From: Mustela lutreola
Taxonomy: Eukaryota > Chordata > Mammalia > Carnivora > Mustelidae
Direction of reading: 5' to 3'
Length of the DNA stretch: 64,000 nt
NCBI RefSeq assembly: GCF_030435805.1
Contig: NC_081296.1
Span: 30,159,745-30,223,744 of the forward strand
Part shown: positions 21,958 through 35,371 of the stretch, piece after piece
Numbering within the stretch: the first letter of the stretch is position 1
Layout of the letters: every line of letters starts with the position of its first letter
Notes under the pieces: generated by a model
What the model was told of the DNA's origin: nothing
Databases searched by the model: none
The model's input: only the letters and a program-made list of their open reading frames with translations
Translations under genes and position numbers: made by a program

Positions 21958-23549
21958 AGTGCAGGGGACCGTGCGGGGATCAGCAGCCCCCAGACCCTCG
22001 GGGCATTTGAGGGCGCGCTGCTGCAGCTGGGCGCTAGAGGAGAACGAACGCTCGAGCGTCTGCGCGCGTTGGGCCCGGAGCCCAGGCGCCTCTGCGCGTG
22101 CCCACGGGGGTGTTCTGGCACTCAAGCTGGCCCACCGCCCCAATCCCCTTCCCAGGACAGCTCCCCGGGAGCCAGGGCTTCGCCATCCTCGTCTCCTCGT
22201 GTCCTTCGGCGGGCCTGGCCGGCTAGGTCCTCGGTGTGTCGACATGCAGCAGAGGTGAGCGGAAGCCTTGGGCTCGGAGGGAGGCCCGAGACGCCTTGGG
22301 AAGCGGGTAGCCCAGCAGTGACTCTGCAGCAGGCCGTGGGCTTGGGGTGGCGGTCCTCGTGGTCCAGACGTCGTGGGCCACCCCGGGAGCGGGTGCCCTT
22401 GAGCCATCCCAGGGGCAGGGAACGCGAGCGTGGGGCCGGGTGGCTGGCAAGACCCGGAAAGCGCAGAGTGGCCGCCATAGGATCAGGGGATCCTGAGGCC
22501 CCCTGATCCATCTGGGCGTGTCTCGTGGGCCTACGAACGTACTGGACGTGAGACTTGTGGTCTCAGAAGCTTCTGTGATCTTCTGCCACGGGGTGTTGCT
22601 CGAGGCCCGGGACTTGGCTTTTTTCCGCGGGCTGACGAGGCCTGAGCTCCTGCCCCACAGCGCAGACGCCCAAGGCGTTGGAGACCACACCAGGCTGCTT
22701 GCGAATAGCGCAAGAGGATACCTTGTGCTCGCGAGACAGCCGGGTTCCACGGGGCTACGGGGCGGAATCTGCGAGGGCCAGGCCCTTGCAGCCATTGGGT
22801 CGGAGCCTCTCTCCGGAGGCTCTCAAGCACCGGGGACCGGGTCCTGACGAAGCGGCGCTGCACGGCGAGAGTCGGGTACCTCGCCCAGGGCAGCCGGTGG
22901 GTGGTGTGCCTGGCTGTAGTGGTGGACAGCGACCTGGCATTCAGAGCTCGGCCCTGGGGCAGCCGTGGGCCCGAGCCACCTTGGGCTTCCAGGGTAGGGA
23001 CTCCGATCCTTGGCTCCCAGGTGGGACCATGGGTGGGTGGGCGGCGTCCTGGCCACAAGTCCCTGACCGCCACCCTCGGCTCTCGTGCAAGGGAGACAGC
23101 GGGGACACGTCAAAACCCTGTGCTCCGTGCCATGTTCACGGACCGTTCTGCCGACGGTGGTGCTGACCCAGGGGCCTAGATCTCCCTTGTTTGGGGATGC
23201 CCTGGTAAGGGCAGCTGGGGCCCTGGGCCCTGCTCCGTCGTCTCGCACATCAGACATGCGTGGGTCGGCCGTATGTCCGGCCCCCTCCGGCCAGGACGTT
23301 GGGAAAGGTAGCCCTCGGCCGTCCGGCCGGTGCCCCGGACCAGGGCTTTTGGACAGCTGGTCTCTCCGTCTCTCCTCAGAACCGCATCCACAAGCGGGGA
23401 GATCGCCCGCACCAGCTCGTCTTGCCTGGCCCGGCCCTGCCCACAGGTCCAATGTCTCAGGACCCCGGCTCATGGCGCAGTCCGCCACGCAGCCCCGGTA
23501 AGCATGTTCTGGGGGCGACGCGACCGCACGCATTGCCGCCAACCTGCTT

Positions 23550-23630
23550 GGGTCAATGATGACAACTCAAATGGTCTCGAAGAGCGGTGATGACCTAAAA
23601 ATCATGCTCAATAGGATTACGCTGAGGCCC
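23550..23630 (+). ncRNA. SNORD115: SNORD115 type A, copy A8
   Basis: Type-A consensus in an alpha unit. The intron begins GTAAGCATG instead of GTAAGCAGG. Flanking exons are 23380..23497 and 23881..23925. Confidence 0.96.
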
Positions 23631-25230
23631 AATGCAGGCGTCTGTGCCGGGATCAGCATCCCCCGGAGCCTCGGGGCCCTGGAGGAACGCTGCCGTTGGG
23701 AGCTTGAGGCCAAGGATCCCCCGGGGATCCCTGCTCCTGCCCTGGAAAGCCCGTGCACGTCAGGGGCCCCTCGAGGTGTGGAGGCAGCCCACCCGGCCTA
23801 GAGACTGAATCCCCTCCCCTCCCCTGGACAGCTCCCTGGGAGCCATGCCTTAGGAACCCTTGTCTCCTTGTGTCTTGCAGCGGGCCTTGGGCGCCAGGTG
23901 GTAGGCGCGGCGTGGGCCACGACAGGTGAGTGGGAGACTCTGGGCCTGGCGGGAGATGGCAGACGCCATGGGCGTCGTCCGCGAAGCCAGAGTCACGGCA
24001 CGGGGCTCTGGCTCCACCACTGAGCTACGGGTGGAGGCCCCCGTTGTCCACACAGCGGTGGCTGGTGCGTGATCAGGCTCCCTTGAGCCATCCCAGGTGC
24101 AGGGAACGCGAACGTTGGGCCGCGGGAACTGGCCGGGACTGGATCCCGGGGGGATGCCGCCATAGATCCGCGTGGCCCTGAGGCCTCCTTGGACCTCCCT
24201 TTGTGTCCTGTGCGCCCGTGAGGAGACGGGTTCGGGAGACCCTTGGCGTCAGGGACTTCTGTCCCCCTCAGCGAGTGGCGGTTGCTCGAGCCAACCCCAG
24301 CGCATGTTTCTTGGGGCTGGAGCGGGCAGAGCTCCTGCCCTAGGCACCAGACTCCCAAGGACTTTGGGAGCCTGGGAGGCTGCTGAAGTACAGCCCTCGA
24401 TGTTTGCTTGGGCTGCCGATGGAGCATGGTTTGGCTGGACGTGGGCAAGAATGGGCGAGCCCCAGGCCACAGCGGGCATTGGGCGAGAGCCTATCGGGCC
24501 AGGCCCCCAGAGGAGGGGCCGCCACGCGGGGACACTCTGGACACTGTTGCAGGGCGGGCATTGGTCCCCTGCCTCCCGCTGGCGGGAGACCGTGACCCGC
24601 GACTCCCTCTCCAGACGTGGCCCGTCGGGGCATGGGGGCCAACGTTGGCTGCGAGTGCCAGCGCCCGGATGCACGGACGGCAGCCGGGCCAATCTGGGGT
24701 TGGCGTCTGCCTGGCCATAAGTTCTGAGGCCGCCCCCGTTGGCTCAGGGCCCCGGTAGGCATCGGGTGGGGGGGTAACTCGATAACCTAGTATTCCCGCC
24801 CACGTTGTGGGGCCTTTCTTAGCAAGGGGTGGTTCCCACAGGGGCCCTGATCTCCACAGATTCTGTAGGCCCAGGGATGTACAGCGGCTCCCCAGGGCCC
24901 TTTTCCTTGCTTGCGGCAGCTCCGAGCCTTGGGTCGTTCGTTCCTCCACCCGCCTGGCCAGCAGCCGCCAGGGCTTCGGGCGTGACCGATCGTGGCCGCA
25001 TGGGGTACGAGCCACAGAGCAGGCCGTTCTGACAGCTGGCCTCTCCCTCTGTCCTTAGAACCCCGTCCCCCAGGGAGGATCTCGCCTTGACGACCAAGTC
25101 TGGCTTTTCCCAGCCCCGCCCAAAGGGCCCGTGTCTCGGATCGCCGGGGCATGGCGCCGTCCCGACCGCTCCCTCGGTAAGGAGGGGTTCCGGGTGGGCA
25201 GGGACCTCACGCGTCGCCCCCGGCTTGCTT

Positions 25231-25311
25231 GGGTCAATGATGAGAACTCATATGGTCTCGAAGAGGGATGATGACCTAAAAATCATGCTCAATAGGATTA
25301 CGCTGAGGCCC
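25231..25311 (+). ncRNA. SNORD115: SNORD115 type B, copy B8 (alpha variant)
   Basis: Carries G at nt 36 and the CAGGGCAGG 3' flank, as in copy B1. Flanking exons are 25059..25176 and 26734..26851. Confidence 0.96.
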
Positions 25312-26903
25312 AGGGCAGGAGACCGTGCGGGGATCAGCAGCCCCCAGACCCTCGGGGCATTTGAGGGCGCGCTGCTGCAGCTGGGCGCTAGAGGAGAACG
25401 AACGCTCGAGCGTCTCCGCGCGTTGGGCCCGGAGCCCAGGCGCCTCTGCGCGTGCCCACGGGGGTGTTCTGGCACTCAAGCTGGCCCACCGCCCCATTCC
25501 CCTTCCCAGGACAGCTCCCCGGGAGCCAGGGCTTCGCCATCCTCGTCTCCTCGTGTCCTTCGGCGGGCCTGGCCGGCTAGGTCCTCGGTGTGTCGACATG
25601 CAGCAGAGGTGAGCGGAAGCCTTGGGCTCGGAGGGAGGCCCGAGACGCCTTGGGAAGCGGGTAGCCCAGCAGTGACTCTGCAGCAGGCCGTGGGCTTGGG
25701 GTGGCGGTCCTCGTGGTCCAGACGTCGTGGGCCACCCCGGGAGCGGGTGCCCTTGAGCCATCCCAGGGGCAGGGAACGCGAGCGTGGGGCCGGGTGGCTG
25801 GCAAGACCCGGAAAGCGCAGAGTGGCCGCCATAGGATCAGGGGACCCTGAGGCCCCCTGATCCATCTGGGCGTGTCTCGTGGGCCTACGAACGTAGTGGA
25901 CGTGAGACTTGTGGTCTCAGAAGCTTCTGTGATCTTCTGCCACGGGGTGTTGCTCGAGGCCCGGGACTAGGCTTGTTTCCGCGGGCTGACGAGGCCTGAG
26001 CTCCCGCCCCACAGCGCAGACGCCCAAGGCGTTGGAGACCCCACCAGGCTGCTTGCGAAGAGCGCAAGAGGATTCCTTGTGCTCGCGAGACAGCCGGGTT
26101 CCACGGGGCTACGGGGCGGAATCTGCGAGGACCAGGCCCTTGCAGCCATTGGGTCGGAGCCTCTCTCCGGAGGCTCTCAAGCACCGGGGACCGGGTCCTG
26201 ACGAAGCGGCGCTGCACGGCGAGAGTCGGGTACCTCGCCCAGGGCAGCCGGTGGGTGGTGTGCCTGGCCGTAGTGGTGGACAGCGACCTGGCATTCAGAG
26301 CTCGGCCCTGGGGCAGCCGTGGGCCCGAGCCACCTTGGGCTTCCAGGGTAGGGGCTCCCATCCTTGGCTCCCAGGTGGGACCATGGGTGGGTGGGCGGCG
26401 TCCTGGCCAACAGTCCCTGACCGCCCCCCTCGGCTCCCGTGCAAGGGAGACAGCGGGGACACGTCAAAACCCTGTGCTCCGTGCCATGTTCACGGACCGT
26501 TCTGCCGACGGTGGTGCTGACCCAGGGGCCTAGATCTCCCTTGTTTGGGGATGCCCTGGTAAGGGCAGCTGGGGCCCTGGGCCCTGCTCCGTCGTCTCGC
26601 ACATCAGCCATGCGTGGGTCGGACGTATGCCCGGCCCCCACCGGCCAGGTCGTTGGGAAAGGTAGCCCTCGGCCGTCCGGCCGGTGCCCCGGACCAGGGC
26701 TTTTGGACAGCTGGTCTCTCCGTCTCTCCTCAGAACCGCATCCACAAGCGGGGAGATCGCCCGCACCAGCTCGTCTTGCCTGGCCCGGCCCTGCCCACAG
26801 GTCCAATGTCTCAGGACCCCGGCTCATGGCGCAGTCCGCCACGCAGCCCCGGTAAGCAGGTTCTGGGGGCGACGCGACCGCACGCATCGCCGCCAACCTG
26901 CTT

Positions 26904-26984
26904 GGGTCAATGATGACAACTCAAATGGTCTCGAAGAGCGGTGATGACCTAAAAATCATGCTCAATAGGATTACGCTGAGGCCC
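26904..26984 (+). ncRNA. SNORD115: SNORD115 type A, copy A9
   Basis: Identical to the type-A consensus; flanked by exons 26734..26851 and 27235..27279. Confidence 0.96.
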
Positions 26985-28583
26985 AATGCAGGCGTCTGTG
27001 CCGGGATCAGCATCCCCCGGAGCCTCGGGGCCCTGGAGGGGCGCTGCCGTTGGGAGCTTGAGGCCAAGGATCCCCCGGGGATCCCTGCTCCGGCCCTGGA
27101 AAGCCCGTGCGCGTCAGGGGCCCCTCGAGGTGTGGAGGCAGCCCACCCGGCCTAGAGACTGAATCCCCTCCCCTCCCCTGGACAGCTCCCTGGGAGCCAT
27201 GCCTTAGGAACCCTTGTCTCCTTGTGTCTTGCAGCGGGCCTTGGGCACCAGGTGGTAGGCGCGGCGTTGGCCACGACAGGTGAGTGGGAGACTCTGGGCC
27301 TGGCGGGAGATGGCAGACGCCATGGGCATCGTCCGCGAAGCCAGAGTCACGGCACGGGGCTCTGGCTCCACCACTGAGCTACGGGTGGAGGCCCCCGTTG
27401 TCCACACAGCGTTGGCTGGCGCGTGATCAGGCTCCCTTGAGCCATCCCAGGTGCAGGGAACGCGAACGTTGGGCCGCGGGAACTGGCCGGGACTGGATCC
27501 CGGGGGGATGCCGCCATAGATCCGCGTGGCCCTGAGGCCTCCTTGGACCTCCCTTTGTGTCCTGTGCGCCCGTGAGGAGACGGGTTCGGGAGACCCTTGG
27601 CGTCAGGGACTTCTGTCCCCCTCAGCGAGTGGCGGTTGCTCGAGCCAACCCCAGCGCATGTTTCTTGGGGCTGGAGCGGGCAGAGCTCCTGCCCTAGGCA
27701 CCAGACTCCCAAGGACTTTGGGAGCCTGGGAGGCTGCTGAAGTACAGCCCTCGATGTTTGCTTGGGCTGCCGATGGAGCATGGTTTGGCTGGACGTGGGC
27801 AAGAATGGGCGAGCCCCAGGCCACAGCGGGCATTGGGCGAGAGCCTGTCGGGCCAGGCCCCCAGAGGAGGGGCCGCCACGCGGGGACACTCTGGACCCTG
27901 TTGCAGGGCGGGCATTGGTCCCCTGCCTCCCGCTGGCGGGAGACCGTGACCCGCGACTCCCTCTCCAGACGTGGACCGTCGGGGCATGGGGGCCAACGTT
28001 GGCTGCGAGTGCCAGCGCCCGGATGCACGGACGGCAGCCGGGCCAATCTGGGGTTGGCGTCTGCCTGGCCATAAGTTCTGGGGCCGCCCCCGTTGGCTCG
28101 GGGCCCGGGAGGCATCGGGGGGGGGGGTAACTCGATAACCTAGTGTTCCCGCTCACGTTGTGGGGCCTTTCTTAGCAAGGGGTGGTTCCCACAGGGGCCC
28201 TGATCTCCACAGTTTCTGGAGGCCCAGGGATGTACAGCGGCTCCCCAGGGCCCTTTTCCTTGCCTGCGGCGGCTCCGAGCCTTGGGTCGTTCGTTCCTCC
28301 ACCCGCCTGGCCAGCAGCGGCCAGGGCTTCGGGCGTGACCAATCGTGGCCGCATGGGGCACGAGCCACGGAGCAGGCCGTTCTGACAGCTGGCCTCTCCC
28401 TCTGTCCTTAGAACCCCGTCCCCCAGGGAGGATCTCGCCTTGACGACCAACTCTGGCTTCTCCCAGCCCCGCCCAAAGGGCCCGTGTCTCGGATCGCCGG
28501 GGCATGGCGCCGTCCCGACCGCTCCCTCGGTAAGGAGGGGTTCCGGGTGGGCAGGGACCTCACGCGTCGCCCCCGGCTTGCTT

Positions 28584-28664
28584 GGGTCAATGATGAGAAC
28601 TCATATGGTCTCGAAGAGCGATGATGACCTAAAAATCATGCTCAATAGGATTACGCTGAGGCCC
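28584..28664 (+). ncRNA. SNORD115: SNORD115 type B, copy B9
   Basis: Type-B consensus; flanked by exons 28412..28529 and 30087..30204. Confidence 0.96.
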
Positions 28665-30256
28665 AGTGCAGGGGACCGTGCGGGGATCAGCAGCCCCCAG
28701 ACCCTCGGGGCATTTGAGGGCGCGCTGCTGCAGCTGGGCGCTAGAGGAGAACGAACGCTCGAGCGTCTGCGCGCGTTGGGCCCGGAGCCCAGGCGCCTCT
28801 GCGCGTGCCCACGGGGGTGTTCTGGCACTCAAGCTGGCCCACCGCCCCAATCCCCTTCCCAGGACAGCTCCCCGGGAGCCAGGGCTTCGCCATCCTCGTC
28901 TCCTCGTGTCCTTCGGCGGGCCTGGCCGGCTAGGTCCTCGGTGTGTCGACATGCAGCAGAGGTGAGCGGAAGCCTTGGGCTCGGAGGGAGGCCCGAGACG
29001 CCTTGGGAAGCGGGTAGCCCAGCAGTGACTCTGCAGCAGGCCGTGGGCTTGGGGTGGCGGTCCTCGTGGTCCAGACGTCGTGGGCCACCCCGGGAGCGGG
29101 TGCCCTTGAGCCATCCCAGGGGCAGGGAACGCGAGCGTGGGGCCGGGTGGCTGGCAAGACCCGGAAAGCGCAGAGTGGCCGCCATAGGATCAGGGGATCC
29201 TGAGGCCCCCTGATCCATCTGGGCGTGTCTCGTGGGCCTACGAACGTACTGGACGTGAGACTTGTGTTCTCAGAAGCTTCTGTGATCTTCTGCCACGGGG
29301 TGTTGCTCGAGGCCCGGGACTTGGCTTTTTTCCGCGGGCTGACGAGGCCTGAGCTCCTGCCCCACAGCGCAGACGCCCAAGGCGTTGGAGACCACACCAG
29401 GCTGCTTGCGAATAGCGCAAGAGGATACCTTGTGCTCGCGAGACAGCCGGGTTCCACGGGGCTACGGGGCGGAATCTGCGAGGGCCAGGCCCTTGCAGCC
29501 ATTGGGTCGGAGCCTCTCTCCGGAGGCTCTCAAGCACCGGGGACCGGGTCCTGACGAAGCGGCGCTGCACGGCGAGAGTCGGGTACCTCGCCCAGGGCAG
29601 CCGGTGGGTGGTGTGCCTGGCTGTAGTGGTGGACAGCGACCTGGCATTCAGAGCTCGGCCCTGGGGCAGCCGTGGGCCCGAGCCACCTTGGGCTTCCAGG
29701 GTAGGGACTCCGATCCTTGGCTCCCAGGTGGGACCATGGGTGGGTGGGCGGCGTCCTGGCCACAAGTCCCTGACCGCCACCCTCGGCTCTCGTGCAAGGG
29801 AGACAGCGGGGACACGTCAAAACCCTGTGCTCCGTGCCATGTTCACGGACCGTTCTGCCGACGGTGGTGCTGACCCAGGGGCCTAGATCTCCCTTGTTTG
29901 GGGATGCCCTGGTAAGGGCAGCTGGGGCCCTGGGCCCTGCTCCGTCGTCTCGCACATCAGACATGCGTGGGTCGGCCGTATGTCCGGCCCCCTCCGGCCA
30001 GGACGTTGGGAAAGGTAGCCCTCGGCCGTCCGGCCGGTGCCCCGGACCAGGGCTTTTGGACAGCTGGTCTCTCCGTCTCTCCTCAGAACCGCATCCACAA
30101 GCGGGGAGATCGCCCGCACCAGCTCGTCTTGCCTGGCCCGGCCCTGCCCACAGGTCCAATGTCTCAGGACCCCGGCTCATGGCGCAGTCCGCCACGCAGC
30201 CCCGGTAAGCATGTTCTGGGGGCGACGCGACCGCACGCATTGCCGCCAACCTGCTT

Positions 30257-30337
30257 GGGTCAATGATGACAACTCAAATGGTCTCGAAGAGCGGTGATGA
30301 CCTAAAAATCATGCTCAATAGGATTACGCTGAGGCCC
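30257..30337 (+). ncRNA. SNORD115: SNORD115 type A, copy A10
   Basis: Type-A consensus; intron start GTAAGCATG. Flanking exons are 30087..30204 and 30588..30632. Confidence 0.96.
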
Positions 30338-31937
30338 AATGCAGGCGTCTGTGCCGGGATCAGCATCCCCCGGAGCCTCGGGGCCCTGGAGGAACGCTGC
30401 CGTTGGGAGCTTGAGGCCAAGGATCCCCCGGGGATCCCTGCTCCTGCCCTGGAAAGCCCGTGCACGTCAGGGGCCCCTCGAGGTGTGGAGGCAGCCCACC
30501 CGGCCTAGAGACTGAATCCCCTCCCCTCCCCTGGACAGCTCCCTGGGAGCCATGCCTTAGGAACCCTTGTCTCCTTGTGTCTTGCAGCGGGCCTTGGGCG
30601 CCAGGTGGTAGGCGCGGCGTGGGCCACGACAGGTGAGTGGGAGACTCTGGGCCTGGCGGGAGATGGCAGACGCCATGGGCGTCGTCCGCGAAGCCAGAGT
30701 CACGGCACGGGGCTCTGGCTCCACCACTGAGCTACGGGTGGAGGCCCCCGTTGTCCACACAGCGGTGGCTGGTGCGTGATCAGGCTCCCTTGAGCCATCC
30801 CAGGTGCAGGGAACGCGAACGTTGGGCCGCGGGAACTGGCCGGGACTGGATCCCGGGGGGATGCCGCCATAGATCCGCGTGGCCCTGAGGCCTCCTTGGA
30901 CCTCCCTTTGTGTCCTGTGCGCCCGTGAGGAGACGGGTTCGGGAGACCCTTGGCGTCAGGGACTTCTGTCCCCCTCAGCGAGTGGCGGTTGCTCGAGCCA
31001 ACCCCAGCGCATGTTTCTTGGGGCTGGAGCGGGCAGAGCTCCTGCCCTAGGCACCAGACTCCCAAGGACTTTGGGAGCCTGGGAGGCTGCTGAAGTACAG
31101 CCCTCGATGTTTGCTTGGGCTGCCGATGGAGCATGGTTTGGCTGGACGTGGGCAAGAATGGGCGAGCCCCAGGCCACAGCGGGCATTGGGCGAGAGCCTA
31201 TCGGGCCAGGCCCCCAGAGGAGGGGCCGCCACGCGGGGACACTCTGGACACTGTTGCAGGGCGGGCATTGGTCCCCTGCCTCCCGCTGGCGGGAGACCGT
31301 GACCCGCGACTCCCTCTCCAGACGTGGCCCGTCGGGGCATGGGGGCCAACGTTGGCTGCGAGTGCCAGCGCCCGGATGCACGGACGGCAGCCGGGCCAAT
31401 CTGGGGTTGGCGTCTGCCTGGCCATAAGTTCTGAGGCCGCCCCCGTTGGCTCAGGGCCCCGGTAGGCATCGGGTGGGGGGGTAACTCGATAACCTAGTAT
31501 TCCCGCCCACGTTGTGGGGCCTTTCTTAGCAAGGGGTGGTTCCCACAGGGGCCCTGATCTCCACAGATTCTGTAGGCCCAGGGATGTACAGCGGCTCCCC
31601 AGGGCCCTTTTCCTTGCTTGCGGCAGCTCCGAGCCTTGGGTCGTTCGTTCCTCCACCCGCCTGGCCAGCAGCCGCCAGGGCTTCGGGCGTGACCGATCGT
31701 GGCCGCATGGGGTACGAGCCACAGAGCAGGCCGTTCTGACAGCTGGCCTCTCCCTCTGTCCTTAGAACCCCGTCCCCCAGGGAGGATCTCGCCTTGACGA
31801 CCAAGTCTGGCTTTTCCCAGCCCCGCCCAAAGGGCCCGTGTCTCGGATCGCCGGGGCATGGCGCCGTCCCGACCGCTCCCTCGGTAAGGAGGGGTTCCGG
31901 GTGGGCAGGGACCTCACGCGTCGCCCCCGGCTTGCTT

Positions 31938-32018
31938 GGGTCAATGATGAGAACTCATATGGTCTCGAAGAGGGATGATGACCTAAAAATCATGCTCAAT
32001 AGGATTACGCTGAGGCCC
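31938..32018 (+). ncRNA. SNORD115: SNORD115 type B, copy B10 (alpha variant)
   Basis: G at nt 36; flanked by exons 31766..31883 and 33441..33558. Confidence 0.96.
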
Positions 32019-33610
32019 AGGGCAGGAGACCGTGCGGGGATCAGCAGCCCCCAGACCCTCGGGGCATTTGAGGGCGCGCTGCTGCAGCTGGGCGCTAGAG
32101 GAGAACGAACGCTCGAGCGTCTCCGCGCGTTGGGCCCGGAGCCCAGGCGCCTCTGCGCGTGCCCACGGGGGTGTTCTGGCACTCAAGCTGGCCCACCGCC
32201 CCATTCCCCTTCCCAGGACAGCTCCCCGGGAGCCAGGGCTTCGCCATCCTCGTCTCCTCGTGTCCTTCGGCGGGCCTGGCCGGCTAGGTCCTCGGTGTGT
32301 CGACATGCAGCAGAGGTGAGCGGAAGCCTTGGGCTCGGAGGGAGGCCCGAGACGCCTTGGGAAGCGGGTAGCCCAGCAGTGACTCTGCAGCAGGCCGTGG
32401 GCTTGGGGTGGCGGTCCTCGTGGTCCAGACGTCGTGGGCCACCCCGGGAGCGGGTGCCCTTGAGCCATCCCAGGGGCAGGGAACGCGAGCGTGGGGCCGG
32501 GTGGCTGGCAAGACCCGGAAAGCGCAGAGTGGCCGCCATAGGATCAGGGGACCCTGAGGCCCCCTGATCCATCTGGGCGTGTCTCGTGGGCCTACGAACG
32601 TAGTGGACGTGAGACTTGTGGTCTCAGAAGCTTCTGTGATCTTCTGCCACGGGGTGTTGCTCGAGGCCCGGGACTAGGCTTGTTTCCGCGGGCTGACGAG
32701 GCCTGAGCTCCCGCCCCACAGCGCAGACGCCCAAGGCGTTGGAGACCCCACCAGGCTGCTTGCGAAGAGCGCAAGAGGATTCCTTGTGCTCGCGAGACAG
32801 CCGGGTTCCACGGGGCTACGGGGCGGAATCTGCGAGGACCAGGCCCTTGCAGCCATTGGGTCGGAGCCTCTCTCCGGAGGCTCTCAAGCACCGGGGACCG
32901 GGTCCTGACGAAGCGGCGCTGCACGGCGAGAGTCGGGTACCTCGCCCAGGGCAGCCGGTGGGTGGTGTGCCTGGCCGTAGTGGTGGACAGCGACCTGGCA
33001 TTCAGAGCTCGGCCCTGGGGCAGCCGTGGGCCCGAGCCACCTTGGGCTTCCAGGGTAGGGGCTCCCATCCTTGGCTCCCAGGTGGGACCATGGGTGGGTG
33101 GGCGGCGTCCTGGCCAACAGTCCCTGACCGCCCCCCTCGGCTCCCGTGCAAGGGAGACAGCGGGGACACGTCAAAACCCTGTGCTCCGTGCCATGTTCAC
33201 GGACCGTTCTGCCGACGGTGGTGCTGACCCAGGGGCCTAGATCTCCCTTGTTTGGGGATGCCCTGGTAAGGGCAGCTGGGGCCCTGGGCCCTGCTCCGTC
33301 GTCTCGCACATCAGCCATGCGTGGGTCGGACGTATGCCCGGCCCCCACCGGCCAGGTCGTTGGGAAAGGTAGCCCTCGGCCGTCCGGCCGGTGCCCCGGA
33401 CCAGGGCTTTTGGACAGCTGGTCTCTCCGTCTCTCCTCAGAACCGCATCCACAAGCGGGGAGATCGCCCGCACCAGCTCGTCTTGCCTGGCCCGGCCCTG
33501 CCCACAGGTCCAATGTCTCAGGACCCCGGCTCATGGCGCAGTCCGCCACGCAGCCCCGGTAAGCAGGTTCTGGGGGCGACGCGACCGCACGCATCGCCGC
33601 CAACCTGCTT

Positions 33611-33691
33611 GGGTCAATGATGACAACTCAAATGGTCTCGAAGAGCGGTGATGACCTAAAAATCATGCTCAATAGGATTACGCTGAGGCCC
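33611..33691 (+). ncRNA. SNORD115: SNORD115 type A, copy A11
   Basis: Identical to the type-A consensus; flanked by exons 33441..33558 and 33942..33986. Confidence 0.96.
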
Positions 33692-35290
33692 AATGCAGGC
33701 GTCTGTGCCGGGATCAGCATCCCCCGGAGCCTCGGGGCCCTGGAGGGGCGCTGCCGTTGGGAGCTTGAGGCCAAGGATCCCCCGGGGATCCCTGCTCCGG
33801 CCCTGGAAAGCCCGTGCGCGTCAGGGGCCCCTCGAGGTGTGGAGGCAGCCCACCCGGCCTAGAGACTGAATCCCCTCCCCTCCCCTGGACAGCTCCCTGG
33901 GAGCCATGCCTTAGGAACCCTTGTCTCCTTGTGTCTTGCAGCGGGCCTTGGGCACCAGGTGGTAGGCGCGGCGTTGGCCACGACAGGTGAGTGGGAGACT
34001 CTGGGCCTGGCGGGAGATGGCAGACGCCATGGGCATCGTCCGCGAAGCCAGAGTCACGGCACGGGGCTCTGGCTCCACCACTGAGCTACGGGTGGAGGCC
34101 CCCGTTGTCCACACAGCGTTGGCTGGCGCGTGATCAGGCTCCCTTGAGCCATCCCAGGTGCAGGGAACGCGAACGTTGGGCCGCGGGAACTGGCCGGGAC
34201 TGGATCCCGGGGGGATGCCGCCATAGATCCGCGTGGCCCTGAGGCCTCCTTGGACCTCCCTTTGTGTCCTGTGCGCCCGTGAGGAGACGGGTTCGGGAGA
34301 CCCTTGGCGTCAGGGACTTCTGTCCCCCTCAGCGAGTGGCGGTTGCTCGAGCCAACCCCAGCGCATGTTTCTTGGGGCTGGAGCGGGCAGAGCTCCTGCC
34401 CTAGGCACCAGACTCCCAAGGACTTTGGGAGCCTGGGAGGCTGCTGAAGTACAGCCCTCGATGTTTGCTTGGGCTGCCGATGGAGCATGGTTTGGCTGGA
34501 CGTGGGCAAGAATGGGCGAGCCCCAGGCCACAGCGGGCATTGGGCGAGAGCCTGTCGGGCCAGGCCCCCAGAGGAGGGGCCGCCACGCGGGGACACTCTG
34601 GACCCTGTTGCAGGGCGGGCATTGGTCCCCTGCCTCCCGCTGGCGGGAGACCGTGACCCGCGACTCCCTCTCCAGACGTGGACCGTCGGGGCATGGGGGC
34701 CAACGTTGGCTGCGAGTGCCAGCGCCCGGATGCACGGACGGCAGCCGGGCCAATCTGGGGTTGGCGTCTGCCTGGCCATAAGTTCTGGGGCCGCCCCCGT
34801 TGGCTCGGGGCCCGGGAGGCATCGGGGGGGGGGGTAACTCGATAACCTAGTGTTCCCGCTCACGTTGTGGGGCCTTTCTTAGCAAGGGGTGGTTCCCACA
34901 GGGGCCCTGATCTCCACAGTTTCTGGAGGCCCAGGGATGTACAGCGGCTCCCCAGGGCCCTTTTCCTTGCCTGCGGCGGCTCCGAGCCTTGGGTCGTTCG
35001 TTCCTCCACCCGCCTGGCCAGCAGCGGCCAGGGCTTCGGGCGTGACCAATCGTGGCCGCATGGGGCACGAGCCACGGAGCAGGCCGTTCTGACAGCTGGC
35101 CTCTCCCTCTGTCCTTAGAACCCCGTCCCCCAGGGAGGATCTCGCCTTGACGACCAACTCTGGCTTCTCCCAGCCCCGCCCAAAGGGCCCGTGTCTCGGA
35201 TCGCCGGGGCATGGCGCCGTCCCGACCGCTCCCTCGGTAAGGAGGGGTTCCGGGTGGGCAGGGACCTCACGCGTCGCCCCCGGCTTGCTT

Positions 35291-35371
35291 GGGTCAATGA
35301 TGAGAACTCATATGGTCTCGAAGAGCGATGATGACCTAAAAATCATGCTCAATAGGATTACGCTGAGGCCC
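35291..35371 (+). ncRNA. SNORD115: SNORD115 type B, copy B11
   Basis: Type-B consensus; flanked by exons 35119..35236 and 36794..36911. Confidence 0.96.

Larger units (their letters stand above)
20197..23549 (+). repeat. Array unit 7 (beta with private changes)
   Basis: 3,353 bp; private changes include GTGCACCCGTG in half A and GGTGGCTCCC near 21478. Its end (GTAAGCATG) matches the ends of units 9 and 11. Confidence 0.93.
23550..26903 (+). repeat. Array unit 8 (alpha)
   Basis: 3,354 bp; alpha marks throughout, like unit 1 and unit 10. Confidence 0.95.
26904..30256 (+). repeat. Array unit 9 (beta)
   Basis: 3,353 bp; beta, ending in the GTAAGCATG junction to an alpha unit. Confidence 0.95.
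30257..33610 (+). repeat. Array unit 10 (alpha)
   Basis: 3,354 bp; reads the same as unit 8 wherever compared. Confidence 0.95.
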